Positions 54,157 through 62,385 of a stretch of DNA of 64,000 bases are shown here, in pieces. The notes under the pieces were generated by a model that was not told where the DNA came from, did not search any database, and saw only the letters and a list, made by a program, of their open reading frames with translations. Numbering within the stretch: position 1 is the first letter of the stretch; the number at the start of each line of letters is the position of its first letter. A program made the translations under genes and the position numbers. Source of the DNA: Pycnococcus provasolii (Eukaryota > Chlorophyta > Pseudoscourfieldiophyceae > Pseudoscourfieldiales > Pycnococcaceae); contig OW568871.1 of the NCBI GenBank assembly GCA_938743325.2, positions 62,001 through 126,000 of the forward strand, written 5' to 3'.

Positions 54157-55348
54157 CCGCCGTCGTTGTCGTTGTTGTTGTCGTCGTCGTCGTGTCCATG
54201 CCCCATGGCCTCGGCAGTGTTTTGAAATGTCGAAGCAGGTAAGCGAGGCGGTATCCACCGTGCGCGATGCGCTCGTAGACAGCATCTTTCGCAGCCTTCT
54301 GGTACGCCTCGTCAAGTTCGTCGCCATCCGCAAGCTGCCTTGTCTTCTCGCCGTTCCAGTACGCCATGGTTGACGCCGTCTGGTAGCTCTCGAGAGCAAA
54401 GCTCTGCAACACCTCCACGAGTGACATGGTCTCGTCCGGCCTTTTGGGCGGATTTTCGGAATCCGGGCCCGCGCGTCGCATCGCCTCTTCCACAAACTGC
54501 TCCAAAATTGCCCACGACTCGTCGCTGAGCGGTCGTGTGAGCGTACCGTCGGGAAGCAGCTGTGCGCAACTGTCCCAGTACGCGTGCAGCTTCATCTTCG
54601 TGCCGTTGACGTAGACGTCTATGAAGTTTCCCCCGGCGTCACCGTGCGGCGTTTGTTTGTCGTACCTCACGATGCAGTGCAGTGGCTGGTGCATGTCTCC
54701 GATGAGGTGCGAGAGGTACCTGAGCGCAAACCCTGCGGCGAACGGCGCTCCGTGGCACGTGGGTGCGTTATCGTCTTTGTTGTCGCAGAAGTCCAGCGCT
54801 TGAGCGAGCTGTGCGGATGCCCACACGACGTTGTTAGAGTTTCCCGTGTTGTATCCGTTGATGGCGGGTATTTCCACCCCCTGTTTATCGTGTTTTGCGA
54901 TGAGGCAGCTTGAGTCGATGGAGATGTTCGTGGGGTTGTAAATCCAGTTGACGAAGTGCCAGTCGTCGAGTCCCCCGAGTCCGACATTTTTCAAGTCATC
55001 AGGCCACGGCGCGGTTTGCACGAGGTCTGACACACGTGGTCCGACGAGCGCAGGTGGGAAGAGTGCAAGAGCGAAGTTGACGTTCGCAAGCACATCAGGA
55101 TCAATGTCACTGAGGTACTGAGGAGACTTCAGGTACTTGATTGCGACTAGGGCCGTCGCCATGTGACCCGCATCCCACCAAGCGGAAACCAAAGGAAAAG
55201 AGAAGAAGAGCACACAGAAGAGCACCACCCAAGAGCATGAGAAAGTTAACCGTGAACATGAAGAAGAAGACTTGCACTTGCACTTGCTCGCATGAAGAAG
55301 AACGAGTTTTGATAGAGCGGACATCATATCGGACAACAACCGAGTCAA
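53906..55348 (-). CDS. Membrane-anchored S1/P1-type zinc nuclease
   Basis: 480 aa; MSALSKLV at residue 9 is an alternative start. A hydrophobic signal peptide (WVVLFCVLFFSFPLVSA) is followed at once by WWDAGHMATALVA, so cleavage would expose the N-terminal Trp that binds zinc in this family. Other zinc and active-site motifs are present: DDWHFVNW, LRYLSHLIGDMHQPLHC and DAGGNFIDVYVNG. After the nuclease domain come a Thr-rich run (about 400-420), a membrane helix (VVVAFAGGVVCGAVGLLGVAL, about 433-453) and a short tail. It should cut single-stranded RNA/DNA and release 3'-phosphates outside the cytosol. Fungal and plant S1/P1 enzymes are soluble; a stalk plus anchor is the trypanosomatid-type layout and suggests surface or vesicle nucleotide scavenging. 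Confidence 0.9.
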
Positions 55349-55708
55349 CTCGTCGGGCGAGGCTCGTCAACTAAAGCAACTGCTGAAAGAAATGGCGGAG
55401 ATGGAAGGGGAGAGAGACGTTACAACTCCCCAAAAGGCCTAAAGGTAAAGTTTACAAGAACTCCCGGCGGAGGAACCCTAACCCTAACCCTAACTATAAA
55501 CCCTAACCCATAACCCTAACCAGAGACCCTAACCTAAGGTTAACAACCCTACCCTAACCTAACAATCCTCCTTTCTCCTCCTGACCTCCTCCCCGGAGCC
55601 CCTCTCCTTTCCCCCTATTTGGTAGGTGGACCCTCCCCTCCGGAAGCGCGCGTAGACTACATAGGGTACAGTATATACCTGTATATCATTTCAAGTCTTT
55701 TTACAAGA
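55349..55708. promoter_or_regulatory. Divergent promoter with CCCTAA telo-box array
   Basis: 360 bp between the nuclease and Nup54 genes. AACCCTAACCCTAACCCTAAC begins at about 55474, followed by spaced TAAACCCTAACCC, CATAACCCTAACC and ACCCTAACCTAAGG units to about 55563. A CTACATAGGGTACAG motif at about 55657 resembles one near 37040. Confidence 0.65.
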
Positions 55709-56959
55709 ATGGCGGCGAACCCGTTTGGTGCTCAGCCTCTGCCTCACCAGGTGCATCAGTCTTTGTTTCATCAAGGACACACGCCTCTCTCTCAGGCGAA
55801 CCCGTTTACTATGGGGGTGAGTTCTCAGCCTCAGATGCCAGCAGGCTCTTTGTTCGGAACACAGCAGCAGCAGCAACAGCAGCAGCAAACGCCAGGAGGA
55901 GGAGGAGTCTCAACGCTCTTCGGACAAACGGCTGCCGTGCAGCCTGCTGCTCAGGGAGCTGGAGGGGGCCTGTTCGGCGCGCCCGCACCAGGGGCGACGA
56001 CGGGAGGAATCTTCGGAGGCATCTCGCAACCACAACCAGCTGGAGCGGGTCTCTTCGGGCAGACAACAGGCGCGATCGTGCCGAGCTCACAGCCGGTCGC
56101 GCTCACGGGAGGAGGCTTGTTCGGTGCGCCGCAAACGCCCGCAAACGCCCTATTTGGACCACCCACGTCACTCGCGATGCCAGCCGCGGCACCGCCGCAG
56201 CCGGCACACCAGCCCTCTCTCGCGGTGAGCGAACTCGTCGCGCAGCTCGACCCCAAAGACGCCAGGTTCCGGTTCCGAGAGCTCTTCCTAAACGTCGTCG
56301 ACGACGAACGCGCGCGTATTAGGCCAGACGGCATCGAAGAGTCGAGGTGGCGCGACGCGCTTGCGTCGTGTGGACCAACCGGCGACCCGAGACGACTCTG
56401 GCCCGTTGCGGCGGGAGGCTTTGACGATCTCACCGCGCGACTCAACGAACAGGTGGAGGCGGGACGCGCGGACGACGAACGTGTTGCCAATCTGACCAAC
56501 TTGTCCTCGCGCATCGCCGAGAAACGCACGAACGACCTGATTGCGCGAATGGAGGCGATCAAGCGAACCGCGGACGATCAGGCACGCAAGCTGCTTCGAT
56601 GCCGCCGCCTCGTCGCTGTGCTCGACGGAAGGTATCGGGCGCACGGTGCCGCGCCGCTGTCGGAATCCGAAAAGTCGCTTGGATCGAAGCTTTCTCACCT
56701 CGCTTCGAGCGGTGCACCAGCCACGCTGCCAGGTCGTGTTGAAAAGGCTGCGCGGGCTGTGCGAGTTGCCGTGGAGCAGCGCGAGGCAATCAAGGCGTCT
56801 TCAACGTCGACGGCAGAATATTCGCTTGACGAGGCGGCGCTGGCGAACGCGCGCCAGGCTCTCGAGCGACAGGCGACGGCATTGTCCGCGATGGCTGAGG
56901 TGCTTCGAAAAGCTGAGCGCGACTTTGGCGTGTATAAGAAGAATAATTCTTACAAGTAA
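55709..56959 (+). CDS. NUP54: Nucleoporin 54-like FG-repeat protein
   Basis: 416 aa from MAANPFGAQP at 55709; upstream in-frame codons to 55619 fall in the promoter. The N-terminal half is an FG-repeat region with about eight FG dipeptides (NPFGAQ, LFGTQ, LFGQT, LFGAPAPG, IFGGI, LFGPPT) plus a Gln run. The C-terminal half is helical and has the Nup54 family pattern: RFRELFLNVVDDE, ESRWRDALASC, RRLWPVAAGGFDDL, then coiled coil to the end. Nup54 works with Nup62 and Nup58 in the central channel of the nuclear pore. Length is shorter than animal Nup54 (about 500 aa), mainly through a shorter FG region. Confidence 0.88.
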   Translation: MAANPFGAQPLPHQVHQSLFHQGHTPLSQANPFTMGVSSQPQMPAGSLFGTQQQQQQQQQTPGGGGVSTLFGQTAAVQPAAQGAGGGLFGAPAPGATTGGIFGGISQPQPAGAGLFGQTTGAIVPSSQPVALTGGGLFGAPQTPANALFGPPTSLAMPAAAPPQPAHQPSLAVSELVAQLDPKDARFRFRELFLNVVDDERARIRPDGIEESRWRDALASCGPTGDPRRLWPVAAGGFDDLTARLNEQVEAGRADDERVANLTNLSSRIAEKRTNDLIARMEAIKRTADDQARKLLRCRRLVAVLDGRYRAHGAAPLSESEKSLGSKLSHLASSGAPATLPGRVEKAARAVRVAVEQREAIKASSTSTAEYSLDEAALANARQALERQATALSAMAEVLRKAERDFGVYKKNNSYK

Positions 56960-57029
56960 CAACAAACTACTGATTGAGAGTGCAACAAAAACAAAAAAAA
57001 AGCTGTAGGTTGTGATTACAGTTGTACTT

Positions 57030-58124
57030 TCATGCCAATCTAGCCTTTGGTTGTTTGCGCTTCTTTTTCGGCGGATCTGCTGCTGCGGCGGCGGCGGCGG
57101 CGTGTGCGCCAGGCACAGCGCGACGCTTTCTGCTCTCCACAGCGCCCTTCTTTTTCTTTTCCTCAACCTCCTCCTGCTCCTGCTCCTCGTCGTCGTCCTC
57201 GTCGTCGTTCTCCTCCTCCTCCTTTGGCGGCTGAGCTCCCCCCTCGGCTTGGTACACAGGCAGTGCAACGGACTCCGCCACCTTCACAAACACACCTTGA
57301 AGGTTTTCAAATCCGCCGACGTGTGGAAGCACGCTCTCAATGACTGCCAGTATGTTTTCGGATGCTTGTTTTGGCGTGTGGTTTACCGCATCCGCCGCGC
57401 GCACACTGACGCACGACCCCGCTCGAAGCACAACACTTGTTCCTTCGACCACCTCTCGCACAGCCTTGCTCCAGTCCTCTCGGAAAGGCGCACCTTCCTG
57501 GCTTCTTGAGTGTCGTTTGGGTGCGTTTTTTGATTCCTGCTTGACGAGGTTGACAGGCATTGGCTGCTTTTTGCGCTTGAAGAAGTGTTTTCCGAGCAGT
57601 TTGGGCAGGAGGGGCAGGATGCGGTCGTCAGCGAGGAAGACGTCGTATTCGTTGAGGAGTTGTCTTTTCGCCTCGTACGGCTTGTACTTTGCGCGTAGTT
57701 TCGAAATTCCGAGCACCTTCGTGATTCCCGCGGACGCCTCCATAGCGTTGACGAGTGCCTTCGCCTGCTTCGCTTTCCCCGACGGCTTCGCCCCTGTGGG
57801 CGTCGACCGCCCTCCATCGTCGTCGCGCACAATGACGCACACGGAGGCTTCTCGCCACTTCAGTATGGGGTGTGGAATTTTAATGAGGCGTGGTTTCGAG
57901 GAAGATGCGGGTGTCGGCGTTCCGTCGTTGCGCAGTGGTGTCTTGTGGAGGGATAAGAGCACGTGCACGTGTGCTAACGCCGGATCGATGTCATCAAACA
58001 GAGATGACTTACTTTTCCCACCCTTCCCAGAGGCGGAAGAGCCTACTAACCACTTCTGCAACGCTTCGACGGCCGACGTGACCTGCGACGACGGTATCGG
58101 GGAAGAAAGCGTGGTGGGTGCCAT
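57030..58124 (-). CDS. Ribosomal-L1-domain nucleolar protein (RSL1D1/Utp30-like)
   Basis: 364 aa from MAPTTLSSP at 58124; the open frame to 58184 adds 20 residues of doubtful coding value. An L1-type domain covers about 10-285: LRLIKIPHPIL-like entry (KPRLIKIPHPILKW), YDVFLADDRILPLLPKLLG, a loop rich in Lys/Arg (FFKRKKQPMPV), and NHTPKQASENILAVIESVLPH near its end. The last 80 residues are acidic (EEENDDEDDDEEQEQEEVEE) and then basic with nuclear-signal-like KKKRKQPKA. Proteins of this kind act in nucleolar ribosome assembly and have lost the L1 place in the ribosome. Confidence 0.88.
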   Translation of the reverse strand: MAPTTLSSPIPSSQVTSAVEALQKWLVGSSASGKGGKSKSSLFDDIDPALAHVHVLLSLHKTPLRNDGTPTPASSSKPRLIKIPHPILKWREASVCVIVRDDDGGRSTPTGAKPSGKAKQAKALVNAMEASAGITKVLGISKLRAKYKPYEAKRQLLNEYDVFLADDRILPLLPKLLGKHFFKRKKQPMPVNLVKQESKNAPKRHSRSQEGAPFREDWSKAVREVVEGTSVVLRAGSCVSVRAADAVNHTPKQASENILAVIESVLPHVGGFENLQGVFVKVAESVALPVYQAEGGAQPPKEEEENDDEDDDEEQEQEEVEEKKKKGAVESRKRRAVPGAHAAAAAAAADPPKKKRKQPKARLA

Positions 58125-58909
58125 GCCAGTCACAGCCAAATAGAGGAGCACTGCACAAGAGCAAGAGGACGGCAAAAAGCACAACCAAAGGGCCGGCCGG
58201 AGGTGACAGGGGGGACGAACGAATGATTAATGGCGGCGGCGGCGGAGAGTCTCTCTGGAAAAGGAACTCCTCAGAGGCTCAGACTGTGGCACAGCGCAGG
58301 GGAAGGGAAAGGCTGGTGGATGATTGGGGGTTAAGGTGTGATGACAACCAAATCAAATCATGATTGAGTGTTTGGGGTTTGAAAGGAAACTGGTCTTGCA
58401 CCACCCTCCTGCACCGTCTTACAAGTCCATTAAAGGTACAACACCGGCCGTGACCTTTCCCGTTCTTGACCACCCTCTTGCAGCGTCTTACAAGGCCCAT
58501 TAAAGGTACAACACCGGCCGTGACCTTTCGCGTTCTTGACCACCCTCTTGCAGCGTCTTACAAGCCCACCGGGTGCTCTTCTGAGAATCATGAGATCCCA
58601 GGATGAACGCATCATGCATGTGCTCTTTCTCTTTCTGCTCTTCTTCGTCGTCGTCGTCTTCGTTTGTGGAGTTCTCGAGCCGAAGAACGAACGAACGAAC
58701 GCATAGGCTACGATAGTGCCAAAGAAAGCATAGACTACTGTATGTGTTGGTGTGTTGGCCCAAGGAGGGGATCCTTCGTTGAGTGAGTAAGCGGTGAGTA
58801 AAAAGTTTTTTAAGGCTTTGAGTTTTTCCTTCCCTCCCCCCTCTTCGGCTCTTCCCGATCTGCATTCGTCGTTGGCCATCGTTTCCCGCATCGAAGTTGG
58901 CTGGCATCC
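58125..58909. other. Divergent intergenic region
   Basis: 785 bp between the L1-domain gene and the sulfotransferase-like gene. It holds the 69-70-bp direct repeats at 58400-58562 and a CTTCGTCGTCGTC run near 58640. No gene supported; frames through the repeats are artefacts. Confidence 0.45.
58400..58562. repeat. ~70-bp direct repeat, about 2.4 copies
   Basis: CCACCCTC recurs at 58401, 58470 and 58540 (spacing 69 and 70). Units share CTTACAAG, CCATTAAAGGTACAACACC and GGCCGTGACCTTTC. The last copy is cut off after CTTACAAG. Confidence 0.9.
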
Positions 58910-58955
58910 ATGGCGTCGGCGGCACTGGACTCGCTCTCCGCCTCACTCGCGTCGT

Positions 58956-58989
<34 letters not shown>

Positions 58990-61048
58990 ACCTCTCAGTC
59001 TTTCTCTTAGTAGCAGAGAAAACAGGCGTCGGCTTCTCATTCTGGCCATGGGACTCGCTCTGCTTTTCGCCTCATCCTTCGTCGCAATCAGACACAGAAT
59101 CGGATCGTCGTCGTCGTCGGCGGCGTCAGATTCCCTTTTAAAAAGTAGAAGAAGAACACCCAACGCAAACCTTCACCAACTTGATGAGAACGCCGACTCT
59201 GATCTCACATCAGAACTCACGTACACGCAAGCTCTTCTTGGCGCACACCCAGGCGTCGTCGAGGAGGATCGACAAAAAGCGCAAGCGGATGCCGACGCCG
59301 CGGATCGGAGAAACTCTAAATCAAGAGCACCCGCCGCGCCGAAAATGCGAGCGCCGTCGCCTGTCGAGCGGCCGAGAGATAACGGAACGGCCGCGGACAA
59401 CGACGCTGACGTAGACAGCGCATTCGAGGCGAAAGAGGCGAGGGACATTTCCATACAGAAAAGAATGCAGGAGTGGTGTGCGCGGCGAGGTCGCGACGCG
59501 TGCCGCTTTCCGCCGCCGCCGCAACCGGCTGCACCAGCCATGCTGCGAGCGCACGCCGAGCTCGTGAACGGCATCTTGAACGCAACGGGAATACACACAA
59601 GCAGACAGGGCGGCCGGCACGACGACGGCACGGACGGCCAAGGGAACCTCGTCGGCACTCGCTCGAGGCCCATCTACAGCAAAACGACCGCATTCGACGG
59701 GGGCAAGATTAGCGGCGCAAGGACAGGCTTACGGCGTGTGCGCGTCATTGGCGACTACTGTTCGGGCGTTGCGCAGGCGGTCGAGCTGCTCCGCTACATG
59801 CTCGACCCGTCCATGGACGTGCGCGGCGGACTCTTCCGACCCGCTGGTGCGTTTCAGGACCCAGATGCGACGCCGGCGGATGTTGGCCTCGAGCGAGGTG
59901 GCAAGTGGGATCCCGTGCTTGGCGAGTTCGAGCCACTCACGGTAGACGAGCTCAAGGACACGTTAGTCGTGGTTGTGGTGCAAAATGTGTACGACTGGCT
60001 GTGGTGCATGTACACGCGTGGACTTGAGCACGACGCGCACCGAAAGATGGCGTTCGACCTGTTCTACGGTACCAAGTGGGCACCCGTCGCCGTGAACAAC
60101 CTCGTGGAAGTGCTGCAGGGCAATGAGACGTGCGTGCATGGATACTCGGCATTCCAGGTTGTGCCGTGCAACGACCCCTTTGGCACGCAAGCATACGAGA
60201 TGAACGCACGCAACAAGGGGCGGCAGATCCAGCCCTTCGAAAGCATCCTCGAACTACGAAAAGCTAAACTCGAGAACCACATTGTGCAGCTGCAAAGACT
60301 CACCCGTAATCACATCATTCTGCGCTCCGAGGACATGATCCGATACACGAAGATGCAGGAGTTCCTCACGCAACTCACACACCGATTCGCAATCAAGCTG
60401 CCGTACGGCTCCTTGTTACCTGCTACGAGCAAGGATGGTCCAGGAAACGACAACTTCCCACCTGAGGTGGCGCAAAATGTCACGACTGTTCTCCAAACAC
60501 CGCAGAGTCGATTCTTCCTGTTCCCGAACAACGAGCTCGATGCTGTGCACAGCTTCCTGCGAGATTACGAGAAGAATATGAAGCAGAACTTCGCGCTGGC
60601 GTCGAAGCATGGGCGTGGCAACAATGCGTTTTGCCTGCAGATGAATGCATGGAAGAGCCCACAGTGCCTTGAAATGGGCGTTGGTAAGAAAGCTCGGGAA
60701 TCTTTCCCCTTCCACATCCGTGCAAACATGGTTGAAATACACCGCAAGATTGACCAAGCGATGGAAAATCTCGCAGGATATCACATGTGCGAGATTCGAG
60801 ACACGAATGTAACGGGCGCGTACAAGACCGACGAAAATGGAGATACAATAACAACGCCGACGGGACTTGAAGGGTACGATTCCTTCCTTGTCGAGGACCT
60901 GTGCTGCGAAGACTGTCTTGCCAACACAGTAGATGTTGAAAGGAACCCTCTTGGCTACATGCGAAGCATGGCATTCATTCGGCGTCACGCACCACGCGCG
61001 ATTGAGGCTCACATGAGCCGACTTCGGGAGAATTCAAACGTCGGATGA
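58910..61048 (+). CDS. Type II membrane protein, sulfotransferase-like
   Basis: 712 aa. A Ser/Ala-rich N-terminus precedes a signal-anchor (RRLLILAMGLALLFASSFVAI, about 40-60) and a basic/acidic stalk to about 270. The C-terminal domain begins with a strand-loop-helix (RVRVIGDYCSGVAQAVELL) placed like the PAPS 5'-phosphosulfate loop, but without the usual GxxxSGTT residues. It continues with DTLVVVVVQNVYDWLWCMYTR, which matches the K/NPYxWxxSMYR segment of Golgi-type sulfotransferases, and FESILELRKAKLENHI...ILRSEDMI, which fits the 3'-phosphate region. Cys pairs (LCCEDCLAN) lie near the end. A lumenal Golgi enzyme modifying glycans is the best guess; the altered loop means activity is uncertain. 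Confidence 0.6.
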
Positions 61049-61223
61049 TTGTAAAGAAAATGAAGATGATGACTCTTACAAACCCTCTCTCCCTTGTTTT
61101 CGCAGTAATAATATTTGTCAATCCCTTACAAATGTTTACTTTATTCGTTTCAAGAAGAAAATCTCGACGCCGCGGCGGCTGTACATTTTCGTGTTCCAGC
61201 TTATTCATCCTTCTCGGGAAAAA

Positions 61224-61604
61224 TCATACAGTCACCTCCGATACGGCAGAACCCACCGCCACATCATCTATTTCCACCTCGTCGTCGTCCACCACGTGTG
61301 GGGAGTAGTACGCCGACGGATCAAAGCTCTGTTGCGTGGCTGCAACGCCATGCGGCTGCATACCACCGTATCCGTAATTCCGTATTGATATCCCGGCTCT
61401 CTGATGGGTGAATGACGTGCAGCACTCGTGGTTGGCGGCGATCCCATGAACCCGTCAATTTTCATGTGGGATAGCCAGTCCACTGGAGAACCGGACGCAG
61501 TTTCTTCTCTGCTCGTTCCTACGCCTTGATTTTCCCCTAAAATGGAACTCGCATGTGTAACGCCTGGTTCTCTCCTCCGTCTTGCAGGTTGCGTCGTCTG
61601 AATG
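61224..61604 (-). other. Possible C-terminal exon of an unidentified gene
   Basis: A minus-strand stretch reads QPARRRREPGVTHASS, DWLSHMKIDGFMGSP, then REPGYQYG in one frame, and YGYGGMQPHGVAATQQ, DPSAYYSPHVVDDDEVEIDD, ending SAVSEVTV, in another. Composition (Tyr/Gly run, acidic tail) looks coding, and a pyrimidine-rich acceptor (CGCTTTTCTAG) precedes it at 61605. The frames meet near 61380 inside the YG run, so either a one-base error or a missed intron separates them. No upstream exons can be fixed, so this is a weak call. Confidence 0.3.
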
Positions 61605-62385
61605 CTAGAAAAGCGAAAAAAGCAAGGCGAAAGCAAGGCGAAAGTGAGAAAAACTCCGTGCCCAATGGTCCTTTGTTGAGGTCGAAGCGATAGGCAATTC
61701 CCCTTGTCTTGACCAGAGAATTGGTCCTTGTAGTCCCGTCGCGACAGCATATGAGAGTTGGCAAGTGGCAACATGGAAGAGTCCTGCCTGAAGAAATCCG
61801 TCCCAGGTTCCAAGGCCAGGCAGGCAAAACAAAAGAGAAGGCGGGATTCACCTTTGGACTGAACACACGCCAGGGCAGCACCTTCGTCCCTGAAAGTTGC
61901 CTGAAAGTGGAAACCACGGTCTCATTCGACCGCGCGAAGAAGCAGCGTGGTACTGTACGGCACCTCCCCAATGGACTCCCTAACTAGTCTAAGAACTATT
62001 TTACTGTAGACGATTCAGACCAAGGGTAAGTTAGGGTGGTAATAAGTCTACATAGGGCAAAGAACCAAGCGCGCGCGCTCGAATAACTTGTATGTAGTTC
62101 TTATGTAGTGGGCGCGAGTCCAAGGCGGCGGGATCCCCCCATGCCTCCCCTGAGACTCCACCCCCGGCAGCCCGGGAAAGAGAGAGAAGAGGGGAGAGAA
62201 GAGGGGAGAGAAGAGAAGAGGGGAAGGGAGGGAGGGGAAGGGGAAGGGGGAAGGGGAAGGGGGATCCCCCCACTGATCCCCCCCCCTCCGAAGTGAAGTG
62301 GGATCCCGGGGGCCCTTAAACTTTAGTTAAGGGAAAAGGCGATCCCTCCCCATCACTCGCCATCACTCGCCCAGATCACTCCGTG
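61605..62385. other. Intergenic or unresolved 5' exons
   Basis: Overlapping minus-strand frames at 61537-61971 have no recognisable domain. The right part is purine-rich (GAAGAGGGGAGAGAAGAGG near 62189, GGAAGGGG repeats to 62265) with C runs, then a CATCACTCGC direct repeat just before the next start codon. Motifs GGTACTGTACGG (about 61949) and TACTGTAGAC (about 62002) are present. Confidence 0.35.
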
